This document shows positions 34,701 through 50,300 of a stretch of 64,000 nt of DNA, piece by piece. Position numbers and translations under genes: made by a program. The notes beneath the pieces were generated by a model, which worked only from the letters and a program-made list of their open reading frames with translations, searched no databases and was not told where the DNA came from. The stretch is from assembly GCA_033782935.1 (NCBI GenBank), contig JAWQEG010000084.1, positions 1,612,001-1,676,000 of the forward strand, written 5' to 3'. Every line of letters starts with the position of its first letter. Position 1 is the stretch's first letter. This stretch comes from Petrolisthes cinctipes. Its lineage: Eukaryota; Arthropoda; Malacostraca; Decapoda; Porcellanidae.

Positions 34701-37071
34701 AAGCGTACTGTACATGCCTACTCCGTGTTAGAGTATTTTCACAATACAGGCCAAAAAACATGCTGAAAATCGATATTTTGGGTGCCCAAAGTCGATATGT
34801 GCATGCATCTTCTGTACCCGTTTATATCTCAAATTCAGGCTCAAAACTCCCGAAAATTCGATATTTTTGGGTCCCAGAAGCGATCTGTACATGCCTACTC
34901 CGTGTTAGAGTATTTTCAAAAATACAGGCCCATAACATGCTGAAAATCAATATTTTAGGTGCCCAAAGTCGATATGTGCATGCATCTTCTGTACCCGTTT
35001 ATATCTCAAATTCAGGTTCAGAACACCCGAAAATTCGATATTTTTGGGTCCCAGAAGCGATCTGTACATGCCTACTCCGTGTTAAAGTATTTTCAATATA
35101 CAGGCACAAAACATGCTGAAAATCGATATTTTAGGTGCCCAAAGTCAATATGTGTATGCATCTTCTGTACCCGTTTATTTCCCAAATTCAGGCTCAAAAC
35201 ACCCGAAAATTCGATATTTTTTGGTCCCAGAAGCGATCTGTACATGCCTACTCAGTGCTAGAATATATTGAAGATATGGGCCCAAAACATGCTAAAAATC
35301 GACATTTTAGGTGCCCAAAGTCAATATGTGCATTCATCTTCAGTACCCGTTTATATCTCAAATTCAGGCTCAAAATACCCGAAAATTCGATATTTTTGGG
35401 TCCCAGAAGCGATCTGTACATGCCTACTCTGTGTTAGATTTTTTTTTAAATACAGGCCCAAAACATGCTGAAAATCTATATTTTAGGTGCACAAAGTCAA
35501 TATGTGTATGCATCTTCTGTATCCGTTTATATCCCAAATTCAGGCTGAAAACACCCGAAAATTCAACATTTTTGGATCCCAGAAGCGATCTGTACATGCC
35601 TACTCAGTGCTAGAATTTTTTCAAAATATAGGCTCTAAACATGCTAAAAATCGATATTTTAGGTGTCCAAAGTCGATATGTGCATGCATCTTCTGTACCC
35701 GTAAATATCTCAAATTCAGGCTCAAAACACACGAAAATTCGATATTTTTGGGTCCCAGAAGCGATCTGTACATGCCTACTCCGTGTTAGAGTATTTTCAA
35801 TATACAGGCCCAAAACATGCTTAAAATCGATATTTTTGGTGCCCAAAGTTAATATGTGTATGCATCTTCTGTACTCGTTTATTTCCCAAATTCAGGCTCA
35901 AAACACTCGAAAATTCGATATTTTTGTGTACCAGAAGCGATCTGTACATGCCTACTCCGTGTTAGAGTATTTTCAAAATACAGGCCCAAAACATGCTCAA
36001 AATCGATATTTTGGGTGCCCAAAGTCGATATGTGCATGCATCTTCTGTACCCGTTTATATCCCAAATTCAGGTTTAAAACACTCGAAAATTCGATATTTT
36101 TGGGTCCCAGAAGCGATCTGTTCATGCCTACTCCTTGCTAGAATGTTTTCAAGGTACAGACCTAAAACATAATCAAAATCGATATTTTAGGTGCAAAAAG
36201 TCGATATGTGCATGCATCTTCAGTACCCGTTTATATCTCAAATTCAGGCTCAAAATATCCGAAAATTAAACATTTTTGGGTCCCAGAAGCGATCTGTACA
36301 TGCCTAATCAGTGCTAGAATGTTTTCAAAATATAGGCTCAAAACATGCTAAAAATCGATATTTTAGGTGTCCAAAGTCGATATGTGCATGCATCTTCTGT
36401 ACCCGTTTATATATAAAATTCAGGCTCAAAATACCCGAAAATTCGATATTTTTGGGTCCCAGAAGCGATCTGTACATGCTTACTCAGTGCTAGATTTTTT
36501 TCAATGTATGGGCCCAAATCATGCTAAAAATCGATATTTTAGGTGCCCAAAGTCGATATGTGCATGCATCTTCTGTACCCGTTTATATCTCAAATTCAGG
36601 CTCAAAATACCCGAAAATTCGATATTTTTGGGTCCCAGAAGCGATCTGTACATGCCTACTCCGTGTTAGAGTATTTTCAAGATAAAGGCCCAAAACATGC
36701 TGAAAATCAATATTTTATGTGCCCAAAATCGATATGTGCATGCATCTTCTGTACCCGTATATATCTCAAATTCAGGTTCAGAACACCCTAAAATTCGATA
36801 TTTTTGGGTCCCACAAGCGATCTGTACATGCCTACTCCGTGTTAGAGTATTTTCAATATACAGGCCCAAAACATGCTTAAAATCGTTATTTTAGGTGTCC
36901 AAAGTTCATATGTGTATGCATCTTCTGTACTCGTTTATTTCCCAAATTCAGGCTCAAAACACTCGAAAATTCGATATTTTTGTGTACCAGAAGCGATCTG
37001 TACATGCCTACTCCGTGTTAGTGTATTTTCAAAATACAGGCCCAAAACAGGCTCAAAATCGATATTTTGGG

Positions 37072-39885
37072 TGCCCAAAGTCGATATGTGCATGCATCTT
37101 CTGTACCCGTTTATATCTCAAATTCAGGCTCAAAATACCCGAAAATTCGATATTTTTGGGTCCCAGAAGCGATCTGTACATGCCTACTCCGTGTTAGAGT
37201 ATTTTCAAAAATACAGGCCCAAAACATGCTGAAAATCAATATTTTAGGTGCCCAAAGTCGATATGTGCATGCATCTTCTGTACCCGTTTATATCTCAAAT
37301 TCAGGTTCAGAACACCCGAAAATTCGATATTTTTGGGTCCCAGAAGCGATCTGTACATGCCTACTCCGTGTTAAAGTATTTTCAATATACAGGCACAAAA
37401 CATGCTGAAAATCGATATTTTAGGTGACCAAAGTCAATATGTGTATGCATCTTCTGTACCCGTTTATTTCCCAAATTCAGGCTCAAAACACCCGAAAATT
37501 CGATATTTTTGGGTCCCAGAAGCGATCTGTACATGCCTACTCAGTGCTAGAATATATTGAAGATATGGGCCCAAAACATGCTAAAAATCGACATTTTAGG
37601 TGCCCAAAGTCGATATGTGCATTCATCTTCTGTACCCGTTTATATCTCAAATTCAGGCTCAAAACACCCGAAAATTCGATATTTTTGGGTCCCAGAAGCG
37701 ATCTGTACATGCATACTCCGTGTTAGATTTTTTTTTAAATACAGGCCCAAAACATGCTGAAAATCTATATTTTAGGTGCACAAAGTCAATATGTGTATGC
37801 ATCTTCTGTATCCGTTTATATCCCAAATTCAGGCTGAAAACACCCGAAAATTCAACATTTTTGGGTCCCAGAAGCGATCTGTACATGCCTACTCAGTGCT
37901 AGAATTTTTTCAAAATATAGGCTCGAAACATGCTAAAAATCGATATTTTAGGTGTCCAAAGTCGATATGTGCATGCATCTTCTGTACCCGTTAATATCTC
38001 AAATTCAGGCTCAAAACACCCGAAAATTCGATATTTTTGGGTCCCAGAAGCGATCTGTACATGCCTACTCCGTGTTAGAGTATTTTCAAAATACAGGCCC
38101 AAAACATGCTCAAAATCGATATTTTAGGTGCAAAAAGTCGATATGTGCATGCATCTTCAGTACCCGTTTATATCTCAAATTCAGGCTCAAATATCCGAAA
38201 ATTCAACATTTTTGGGTCCCAGAAGCGATCTGTACATGCCTAATCAGTGCTAGAATGTTTTCAAAATATAGGCTCAAAACATGCTAAAAATCGATATTTT
38301 AGGTGTCCAAAGTCGATATGTGCATGCATCTTCTGTACCCGTTTATATATAAAATTCAGGCTCAAAATACCCGAAAATTCGATTTTTTGGGTCCCAGAAG
38401 CGATCTGTACATGCTTACTCAGTGCTAGATTTTTTTCAATGTATGGGCCCAAATCATGCTAAAAATCGATATTTTAGGTGCCCAAAGTCGATATGTGCAT
38501 GCATCTTCTGTACCCGTTTATATCTCAAATTCAGGCTCAAAATACCCGAAAATTCGATATTTTTGGGTCCCAGAAGCGATCTGTACATGCCTACTCCGTG
38601 TTAGAGTATTTTCAAAAATACAGGCCCAAAACATGCTGAAAATCAATATTTTAGGTGCCCAAAGTCGATATGTGCATGCATCTTCTGTACCCGTTTATAT
38701 CTCAAATTCAGGTTCAGAACACCCGAAAATTCGATATTTTTGGGTCCCAGAAGCGATCTGTACATGCCTACTCCGTGTTAAAGTATTTTCAATATACAGG
38801 CACAAAACATGCTGAAAATCGATATTTTAGGTGACCAAAGTCAATATGTGTATGCATCTTCTGTACCCGTTTATTTCCCAAATTCAGGCTCAAAACACCC
38901 GAAAATTCGATATTTTTGGGTCCCAGAAGCGATCTGTACATGCCTACTCAGTGCTAGAATATATTGAAGATATGGGCCCAAAACATGCTAAAAATCGACA
39001 TTTTAGGTGCCCAAAGTCGATATGTGCATTCATCTTCTGTACCCGTTTATATCTCAAATTCAGGCTCAAAACACCCGAAAATTCGATATTTTTGGGTCCC
39101 AGAAGCGATCTGTACATGCATACTCCGTGTTAGATTTTTTTTTAAATACAGGCCCAAAACATGCTGAAAATCTATATTTTAGGTGCACAAAGTCAATATG
39201 TGTATGCATCTTCTGTATCCGTTTATATCCCAAATTCAGGCTGAAAACACCCGAAAATTCAACATTTTTGGGTCCCAGAAGCGATCTGTACATGCCTACT
39301 CAGTGCTAGAATTTTTTCAAAATATAGGCTCGAAACATGCTAAAAATCGATATTTTAGGTGTCCAAAGTCGATATGTGCATGCATCTTCTGTACCCGTTA
39401 ATATCTCAAATTCAGGCTCAAAACACCCGAAAATTCGATATTTTTGGGTCCCAGAAGCGATCTGTACATGCCTACTCCGTGTTAGAGTATTTTCAAAATA
39501 CAGGCCCAAAACATGCTCAAAATCGATATTTTAGGTGCAAAAAGTCGATATGTGCATGCATCTTCAGTACCCGTTTATATCTCAAATTCAGGCTCAAATA
39601 TCCGAAAATTCAACATTTTTGGGTCCCAGAAGCGATCTGTACATGCCTAATCAGTGCTAGAATGTTTTCAAAATATAGGCTCAAAACATGCTAAAAATCG
39701 ATATTTTAGGTGTCCAAAGTCGATATGTGCATGCATCTTCTGTACCCGTTTATATATAAAATTCAGGCTCAAAATACCCGAAAATTCGATTTTTTGGGTC
39801 CCAGAAGCGATCTGTACATGCTTACTCAGTGCTAGATTTTTTTCAATGTATGGGCCCAAATCATGCTAAAAATCGATATTTTAGG
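37072..39885. repeat. 8-monomer tandem higher-order repeat (1407 bp), two near-identical copies
   Basis: Copy 1 (about 37072-38478) and copy 2 (about 38479-39885) are offset by a constant 1407 bp (8 monomers minus 1 bp). Every translated stretch I compared is the same in both, including the rare forms GTTAATATCTCAAATTCAGG, TATATATAAAATTCAGG and the shortened TTCGATTTTTTGGGTCCC. Identity continues about 60 bp past the second copy. Probably the most recent duplication in the window, or a false duplication from assembly. Confidence 0.88.
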
Positions 39886-41116
39886 TGCCCAAAGTCGATA
39901 TGTGCATGCATCTTCTGTACCCGTTTATATCTCAAATTCAGGCTCAAAACACTTGAAAATTCGATATATTTGGGTCCCAGAAGCGATCTGTACATGCCTA
40001 CTCCGTGTTAGAGTATTTTCAAAAATACAGGCCCAAAACATGCTGAAAATCAATATTTTAGGTGCCCAAAGTCGATATGTGCATGCATCTTCTGTACCCG
40101 TTTATATCTCAAATTCAGGTTCAAAACACCCGAAAATTCGATATTTTTGGGTCCCAGAAGCGATCTGTACATGCCTACTCCGTGTTAGATTTTATTTTAA
40201 ATACAGGCCCAAAACATGCTGAAAATCTATATTTTAGGTGCACAAAGTCAATATGTGTATGCATCTTCTGTATCCGTTTATATCCCAAATTCAGGCTGAA
40301 AACACCCGAAAATTCAACATTTTTGGGTCCCAGAAGCGATCTGTACATGCCTACTCAGTGCTAGAATGTTTTCAAAATATAGGCTCGAAAGATGCTAAAA
40401 ATCGATATTTTAGGTGTCCAAAGTCGATATGTGCATGCATCTTCTGTACCCGTTTATATCTCAAATTCAGGCTCAAAATACCCGAAAATTCTATTTTTTG
40501 GGTCCCAGAAGCGATCTGTACATGCCTACTCCGTGTTAGAGTATTTTCAATATACAGGCCCAAAACATGCTTAAAATCGATATTTTAGGTGCCCAAAGTT
40601 AATATGTGTATGCATCTTCTGTACTCGTTTATTTCCCAAATTCAGGCTCAAAACACTCGAAAATTCGATATTTTTGTGTACCAGAAGCGATCTGTACATG
40701 CCTACTCTGTGTTAGAATATGTTTAAAATACAGGCCCAAAACATGCTGAAAATCAATATTTTAGGTGCCCAAAGTCAATATGTGTATGCATCTTCTGTAC
40801 CCGTTTATTTCCCAAATTCAGGTTTGAAACACTCGAAAATTCGATATTTTTGGGTCACAGAAGCGATCTGTACATGCCTACTTCTTGCTAGAATGTTTTC
40901 AATATACAGGCCCAAAACATGCTAAAAATCGATATTTTAGGTGCCCAAAGTCGATATGTGCATGCATCTTCAGTACCCGTTTATATCCCAAAATCAGGTT
41001 CAAAACACACTAAAATTCGATATTTTTGTGTCCCGGAAGCGATCTGTACATGCCTACTCAGTGCTAGAATATTTTCCAAATATAGGCCCAAAACCTGCTA
41101 AAAATCGATATTTTGG

Positions 41117-44100
41117 GTGCCCAAAGTCGATATGTGCATGCATCTTCTGTACCCGTTTATATCTCAAATTCAGGTTCAGAACACCCGAAAATTCGATATT
41201 TTTGGGTCCCAGAAGCGATTTGTACATGCCTACTCCGTGTTAGAATATTTTCAATATACAGGCCCAAAACATGCTAAAAATCGATATTATAGGTGCCCAA
41301 AGTCAATATGTGTATTCATCTTCTGTATCCGTTTATATCCCAAATTCAGGTTAAAAACACTCTAAAACTCTATATTTTTGGGTCCCAGAAGCGATCTGTA
41401 CATGCCTACTCTGTGTTAGAATATGTTTAAAATACAGGCCCAAAACATGCTGAAAATCAATATTTTAGGTGCCCAAAGTCAATATGTGTATGCATCTTCT
41501 GTACCCGTTTATTTCCCAAATTCAGGCTCAAAACACCCTAAAATTCGATATTTTTGGGTCCCAGAAGCGATCTGTACATGCCTACTCCGTGTTAGAGTAT
41601 TTTCAATATACAGGCCGAAAACATGCTTAAAATCGAAATTTTAGGTGCCCAAAGTTAATATGTGTATGCATCTTCTGTACCCGTTTATTTCCCAAATTCA
41701 GGCTCAAAACACTCGAAAATTCGATATTTTTATGTCACAGAAGCGATCTGTACATGCCTACTCCTTGCTAGAATGTTTTCAAGATACAGACCCAAAACAT
41801 AATCAAAATCGATATTTTAGGTGCAAAAAGTCGATATGTGCATGGATCTTCAGTACCCGTTTATATCTCAAATTCAGGCTCAAAATACCCGAAAAATCAA
41901 CATTTTTGGGTCCCAGAAGCGATCTGTACATGCCTACTCAGTGCTAGAATGTTTTCAAAATATAGGCTCAAAACATGCTAAAAATCGATATTTAATGTGT
42001 CCAAAGTCGATATGTGCATGCATATTCTGTACCCGTTTATATCTCAAATTCAAGCTCAAAACACCCGAAAATTCGATATTTTTGGGTCCCAGAAGCGATC
42101 TGTACATGCTTACTAAGTGCTAGATTTTTTTCAATGTATGGGCCCAAATCATGCTAAAAATCGATATTTTAGGTGAACAAAGTCGATATGTGCATGCATC
42201 TTCTGTACCCGTTTATATCTCAAATTCAGGCTCAAAATACCAAAAAATTCGATATTTTTGGGTCCCTAAAGCGATCTGTACATGCCTACTCCGTGTTAGA
42301 GTATTTTCAATAATACAGGCCCAAAACATGCTGAAAATCAATATTTTAGGTGCCCAAAGTCGATATGTGCATGCATCTTCTGTACCCGTTTATATCTCAA
42401 ATTCAGGTTCAGAACACCCGAAAATTCGATATTTTTGGGTCCCAGAAGCGATCTGTACATGCCTACTCCGTGTTAAAGTATTTTCAATATACAGGCACAA
42501 AACATGCTGAAAATCGATATTTTAGGTGCCCAAAGTCAATATGTGTATGCATCTTCTGTACCCGTTTATTTCCCAAATTCAGGCTCAAAACACCCGAAAA
42601 TTCGATATTTTTGGGTACCAGAAGCGATCTGTACATGCCTACTCAGTGCTAGAATATATTATAGATATGGGCCCAAAACATGCTAAAAATCGACATTTTA
42701 GGTGCCCAAAGTCGATATGTGCATTCATCTTCTGTACCCGTTTATATCTCAAATTCAGGCTCAAAACCCCCGAAAATTCGATATTTTTGGGTCCCAGAAG
42801 CGATCTGTACATGCCTACTCCGTGTTAGATTTTTTTTTAAATACAGGCCCAAAACATGCTGAAAATCTATATTTTAGGTGCCCAAAGTCGATATGTGCAT
42901 GCATCTTCTTTACCCGTTTATATCCCAAAATCAGGTTCAAAACACACTAAAATTCGATATTTTTGTGTCCCGGAAGCGATCTGTACATGCTTACTAAGTG
43001 CTAGATTTTTTTCAATGTATGGGCCCAAATCATGCTAAAAATCGATATTTTAGGTGCCCAAAGTCAATATGTGTATGCATCTTCTGTATCCGTTTATATC
43101 CCAAATTCAGGCTGAAAATACCCGAAAATTCAACATTTTTGGGTCCCAAAAGCGATCTGTACATGCCTACTCAGTGCTAGAATTTTTTCAAAATATAGGC
43201 TCGAAACATGCTAAAAATCGATATTTTAGGTGTCCAAAGTCGATATGTGCATGCATCTTCTGTACCCGTTAATATCTCAAATTCAGGCTCAAAACACCCG
43301 AAAATTCGATATTTTTGGGTCCCAGAAGCGATCTGTACATGCCTACTCCGTGTTAGAGTATTTTCAATATACAGGCCCAAAACATGCTAAAAATCGATAT
43401 TTTAGGTGCCCAAAGTCGATATGTGCATGCATCTTCTGTACCCGTTTATTTCTCAAATTCAGGTTCAGAACACCCGAAAATTCGATATTTTTGGGTCCCA
43501 GAAGCGATTTGTACATGCCTACTCCGTGTTAGAATATTTTCAATATACAGGCCCAAAACATGCTAAAAATCGATATTATAGGTGCCCAAAGTCAATATGT
43601 GTATTCATCTTCTGTATCCGTTTATATCCCAAATTCAGGTTAAAAACACTCTAAAATTCGATATTTTTGTGTCCCAGAAGCGATCTTTACATGCCTACTC
43701 TGTGTTAGAATATGTTTAAAATGCAGGCCCAAAACATGCTGAAAATCAATATTTTAAGTGCCCAAAGTCAATATGTGTATGCATCTTCTGTACCCGTTTA
43801 TTTCCCAAATTCAGGCTCAAAACACCCTAAAATTCGATATTTTTGGGTCCCAGAAGCGATCTGTACATGCCTACTCCGTGTTAGAGTATTTTTAATATTC
43901 AGGCCGAAAACATGCTTAAAATCGAAATTTTAGGTGCCCAAAGTTAATATGTGTATGCATCTTCTGTACCCGTTTATTTCCCAAATTCAGGCTCAAAACA
44001 CTCGAAAATTCGATATTTTTATGTCACAGAAGCGATCTGTACATGCCTACTCCTTGCTAGAATGTTTTCAAGATACAGACCCAAAACATAATCAAAATCG

Positions 44101-45694
44101 ATATTTTAGGTGCAAAAAGTCGATATGTGCATGGATCTTCAGTACCAGTTTATATCTCAAATTCAGGCTCAAAATACCCGAAAAATCAACATTTTTGGGT
44201 CCCAGAAGCGATCTGTACATGCCTACTCAGTGCTAGAATGTTTTCAAAATATAGGCTCAAAACATGCTAAAAATCGAAATTTAATGTGTCCAAAGTCGAT
44301 ATGTGCATGCATATTCTGTACCCGTTTATATCTCAAATTCAAGCTCAAAACACCCGAAAATTCGATATTTTTGGTTCCCAGAAGCGATCTGTACATGCTT
44401 ACTAAGTGCTAGATTTTTTTCAATGTATGGGCCCAAATCATGCTAAAAATCGATATTTTAGGTGCCCAAAGTCGATATGTGCATGCATCTTCTGTACCCG
44501 TTTATATCTCAAATTCAGGCTCAAAATACCCGAAAATTCGATATTTTTGGGTCCCTAAAGCGATCTGTACATGCCTACTCCGTGTTAGAGTATTTTCAAA
44601 AATACAGGCCCAAAACATGCTGAAAATCAATATTTTAGGTGCCCAAAGTCGATATGTGCATGCATCTTCTGTACCCGTTTATATCTCAAATTCAGGTTCA
44701 GAACACCCGAAAATTCGATATTTTTGGGTCCCAGAAGCGATCTGTACATGCCTACTCCGTGTTAAAGTATTTTCAATATACAGGCACAAAACATGCTGAA
44801 AATCGATATTTTAGGTGCCCAAAGTCAATATGTGTATGCATCTTCTGTACCCGTTTATTTCCCAAATTCAGGCTCAAAACACCCGAAAATTCGATATTTT
44901 TGGGTCCCAGAAGCGATCTGTACATGCCTACTTAGTGCTAGAATATATTGAAGATATGGGCCCAAAACATGCTAAAAATCGACATTTTAGGTGCCCAAAG
45001 TCGATATGTGCATGCATCTTCTGTACCCGTTTATATCTCAAATTCAGGCTCAAAACACCCGAAAATTCGATATTTTTGGGTCCCAGAAGCGATCTGTACA
45101 TGCCTACTCCGTGTTAGATTTTTTTTTAAATACAGGCCCAAAACATGCTGAAAATCTATATTTTAGGTGCACAAAGTCAATATGTGTATGCATCTTCTGT
45201 ATCCGTTTATATCCCAAATTCAGGCTGAAAATACCCGAAAATTCAACATTTTTGGGTCCCAAAAGCAATCTGTACATGCCTACTCAGTGCTAGAATTTTT
45301 TCAAAATATAGGCTCAAAACATGCTAAAAATCGATATTTTGGGTGTCCAATGTCGATATGTGCATGCATCTTCTGTACCCGTTTATATATAAAATTCAGG
45401 CTCTAAACACCCGAAAATCAATATTTTTGGGTCCCAGAAGCGATCTGTACATGCCTACTCAGTGCTAGAAATTTTTCAAAATATGGGCCCAAAACATGCT
45501 AAAAATCGATATTTTAGGTGCCCAAAGTCGATATGTGCATGCATCTTCTTTACCCGTTTATATCCCAAAATCAGGTTCAAAACACACTAAAATTCGATAT
45601 TTTTGTGTCCCGGAAGCGATCTGTACATGCCTACTCAGTGCTAGAATATTTTCCAAATATAGGCCCAAAACCTGCTAAAAATTGATATTTTAGG
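41117..45694. repeat. 13-monomer tandem higher-order repeat (2289 bp), two copies plus part of a third
   Basis: Landmarks at 41117, 41423, 41645, 41821, 42151, 42350, 42526 and 42702 recur at +2289 bp (13 monomers plus 1 bp), and the first monomer type appears a third time at 45694 (+2288). The same 13-unit spacing links 35311 to 37600 and 35487 to 37776 upstream, so a 13-monomer period is the local higher-order unit from about 35 to 46 kb. The copies differ internally: the monomers near 42856-43200 are rearranged relative to 45000-45500. Confidence 0.82.
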
Positions 45695-47354
45695 TGCCCA
45701 AAGTCGATATGTGCATGCATCTTCTGTACCCGTTTATATCTCAAATTCAGGTTCAGAACACTCGAAAATTCGATATTTTTGGGTCCCAGAAGCGATTTGT
45801 ACATGCCTACTCCGTGTTAGAATATTTTCAATATACAGGCAAAAAACATGCTAAAAATCGATATTTTAGGTGCCCAAAGTCAATATGTGTATGCATCTTC
45901 TGTACCCGTTTATTTCCCAAATTCTTACTCAAAACACCCGAAAATTCGATATTTTTTGGTCCCAGAAGAGAACTGTACATGCCTACTCAGTGCTAGAATT
46001 TTTTCAAAATATAGGCTCAAAACATGATAAAAATCGATATTTAATGTTTCCAAAGTCGATATGTGCATGCATCTTCTGTACCCGTTTATATCTCAAATTC
46101 AGGCTCAAAACACCCGAAAATTCGATATATTTGGGTCCCAGAAGCAATCTGTACATGCCTACTCAGTGCTAGAATGTTTTCAAAATATGTGCCCAAAACA
46201 TGCTAAAAATCTATATTTTATGTGCCCAAAGTCAATATGTGCATGCATTTTCTGTACCCGTTTATATCTCAAATTCAGGCTCAGAACACCCGAAATTTCG
46301 ATATATTTGGGTCCCAGAAACGATCTGTACATGCCTACTCAGTGCTAGAATGTTTTCAAGATACAGACCCAAAACATGCTCAAAATCGATATTTTAGGCG
46401 TAAAAAGTCGATATGAGCATGCATCTTCAGTAACCGTTTATATCTCAAATTCAGGCTCAAAACACCCGAAAATCAATATTTTTGGGTCCCAGAAGGGATC
46501 TGTGCATGCCTACTCAGTGCTAGAATGTTTTCAAAATATAGGCTCAAAACATGTTAAAAATCAATATTTTAGGTTTCCAAAGTCGATATGTTCATGCATC
46601 TTCTGTACCCGTTTGTATCTCAAATTCAGGCTCAAAACACCCGAAAATTCGATATTTTTGGGTCCCAGAAGCGATCTGTACATGCCTACTCCGTGTTAGA
46701 GTATTTTCAAAATACAGGCCCAAAACATGCTGAAATCAATATTTTAGGTGCCCAAAGTCGATATGTGCATGCATCTTCTGTACCCGTTTATATCTCAAAT
46801 TCAGGTTCAGAACACCCGAAAATTCGATATTTTTGGGTCCCAGAAGCGATCTGTACATGCCTACTCCGTGATAGAGTATTTTTAATATACAGACCCAAAA
46901 CATGCTGAAAATCGATATTTTAGTTGCCCAAAGTCAATATGTGTATGCATCTTCTTTACCCGTTTATATCTCAAATTCAGGCTCAAAACACCCGAAAATT
47001 CTATATTTTTGGGTCCCAGAAGCGATCTGTACATGCCTACTCCGTGTTAGTGTATTTTCAAAATACAGGCCCCAAACATGCTGAAAATCAATATTTTAGG
47101 TGCCCAAAGTCGATATGTGCATGCATCTTCTGTACCCGTTTATATCTCAAATTCAGGTTCAGAACACCCGAAAATTCGATATTTTTGGGTCCCAGAAGCT
47201 ATCTGTACATGCCTACTCCGTGTTAGAGTATTTTCAATATACAGGCACAAAACATGCTGAAAATCGATATTTTAGGTGCCCAAAGTCAATATGTGTATGC
47301 ATCTTCTGTACCCGTTTATTTCCCAAATTCAGGCTCAAAACACCCGAAAATTCG

Positions 47355-50300
47355 ATATTTTTGGGTCCCAGAAGCAATCTGTACATGCCTACTCAGTTCT
47401 AGAATATAATGAAGATATGGGCCCAAAACATGCTAAAAATCGATATTTTAGGTGCCCAAAGTCGATATGTGCATTCATTTTCTGTACCCGTTTATATCTC
47501 AAATTCAAGCTCAAAACACACGAAAATTCGATATTTTTGGGTCCCAGAAGCGATCTGTACATGCCTACTCCATGTTAGATTTTTTTTAAATACAGGCCCA
47601 AAACATGCTGAAAATCTATATTTTAGGTGCACAAAGTCAATATGTGTATGCATCTTCTGTATATGTTTATATCCCAAATTCAGGCTCAAAACACCCGAAA
47701 ATTCAACGTTTTTGGGTCCCAGTAGCAATCTGTACATGCCTACTCAGTGCTAGAATGTTTTCAAAATATAGGCTCAAAACATGCTAGAAATCGATATTTT
47801 AGGTGTCCAAAGTCGATATGTGCATGCATCTTCAGTACCCGTTTATATCTCAAATTCATGCTCAAAACACCCGAAAATACGATATTTTTGGGTCCCAGAA
47901 GCGACCTGTACATGCCTACTCAGTGCTAGAATTTTTTCAAAATATGGGCCCAAAACATGCTAAAAATCGATATTTTAAATTCAAAAAGTCGATATGTGCA
48001 TGCATCTTCTGTACCCGTTTATATCTCAAATTCAGGCTCAAAACACCCGAAAATTCGATATTTTTGGTTCCCATAAGCGATCTGTACATGCCTACTCAGT
48101 GCTAAAATTGTTTCAATATATGGGCCCAAAACATGCTAAAAATCGATATTTTAAGTGCAAAAAGTCGATATGTGCATGCATCTTCTGTACCCGTTTATAT
48201 CTCGAATTCAGGCTCAAAACACCCAAAAATTCGATATTTTTGGTTCCCAGAAGCGATCCGTACATTCCTACTCCGTGTTAGAGTATTTTCATAATACAGA
48301 CGCAAAACATGCTGGAAATTAATATTTTAGGTGCCCAAAGTCAATATGTGTATTTATCTTCTATACCCGTTTATTTCCTAAATTCAGGCTCAAAACACCC
48401 AAAAATTCGATATTTTTGGGTCCCAGAAGCGATCTGTACATGCCTAATCCGTGTTTGAGTATTTTCAATATACAGGCCCAAAACATGCTAAAAATCGATA
48501 TTTTAGGTGCCCAAAGTTAATATGTGTATGCATCTTCTGTACCCGTTTATATCCCAAATTCAGGTTTAAAACTCTCGAAAATTCGATATTTTTGGGTCAC
48601 AGAAGCGATCTGTACATGCCTACTCCTTGCTAGAATGTTTTCAAGATACAGACCCAAAACATAATCAAAATCGATATTTTAGGTGCAAAAAGTCGATATG
48701 TGCATGCATCTTCTGTACTCGTTTATATCTCAAATTCAGGCTCAAAACACCCGAAAATTCGATATTATTGGGTCCCAGGAGCGATCTGTACATGCCTACT
48801 CCGTGTTAGAGTATTTTCAAAATACAGGCCCAAAACATGCTAAAAATCAATATTTTAGGTGCCCAAAGTCGATATGTGCATGCATCTTCTGTACCCGTTT
48901 ATATCTCAAATTCAGGTTCAGAACACCCGAAAATTCGATATTTTTGGGTCCCAGAAGCAATCTGTACATGCCTACTCAGTTTTAGAATATATTGAAGATA
49001 TGGGCCCAAAACATGCTAAAAATCGATATTTTAGGTGCCCAAAGTCGATATGTGCATTCATTTTCTGTACCCGTTTATATCTCAAATTCAAGCTCAAAAC
49101 ACACGAAAATTCGATATTTTTGGGTCCCAGAAGCGATCTGTACATGCCTACTCCATGTTAGATTTTTTTTAAATACAGGCCCAAAACATGCTGAAAATTT
49201 ATATTTTAGGTGCACAAAGTCAATATGTGTATGCATCTTCTGTATATGTTTATATCCCAAATTCAGGCTCAAAACACCCGAAAATTCAACATTTTTGGGT
49301 CCCAGTAGCGATCTGTACATGCCTACTCAGTGCTAGAATGTTTTCAAAATATAGGCTCAAAACATGCTAGAAATCGATATTTTAGGTGTCCGAAGTCGAT
49401 ATGTGCATGCATCTTCTGTACCCGTTTATATCTCAAATTCAGGCTCAAAACACCCGAAAATTCGACATTTTTGGGTCCCAGAAGCGACCTGTACATGCCT
49501 ACTCAGTGCTAGAATTTTTTCAAAATATGGGCCCAAAACATGCTAAAAATCGATATTTTAAATTCAAAAAATCGATATGTGCATGCATCTTCTGTACCCG
49601 TTTATATCTCAAATTCAGGCTCAAAACACCCGAAAATTCGATATTTTTGGTTCCCATAAGCGATCTGTACATGCCTACTTAGTGCTAAAATTGTTTCAAT
49701 ATATGGGCCCAAAACATGCTAAAAATCGATATTTTAAGTGCAAAAAGTCGATATGTGCATGCATCTTCTGTACCCGTTTATATCTCAAATTCAGGCTCAA
49801 AACACCCAAAAATTCGATATTTTTGGTTCCCAGAAGCGATCTTTACATTCCTACTCCGTGTTAGAGTATTTTCATAATACAGAAGCAAAACATGCTGGAA
49901 ATTAATATTTTAGGTGCCCAAAGTCAATATGTGTATTTATCTTCTATACCCGTTTATTTCCTAAATTCAGGCTCAAAACACCCAAAAATTCGATATTTTT
50001 GGGTCCCAGAAGCGATCTGTACATGCCTACTCCGTGTTTGAGTATTTTCAATATACAGGCCCAAAACATGCTAAAAATCGATATTTTAGGTGCCCAAAGT
50101 TAATATGTGTATGCATCTTCTGTACCCGTTTATATCCCAAATTCAGGTTTAAAACTCTCGAAAATTCGATATTTTTGGGTCACAGAAGCGATCTGTACAT
50201 GCCTACTCCTTGCTAGAATGTTTTCAAGATACAGACCCAAAACATAATCAAAATCGATATTTTAGGTGCAAAAAGTCGATATGTGCATGCATCTTCTGTA

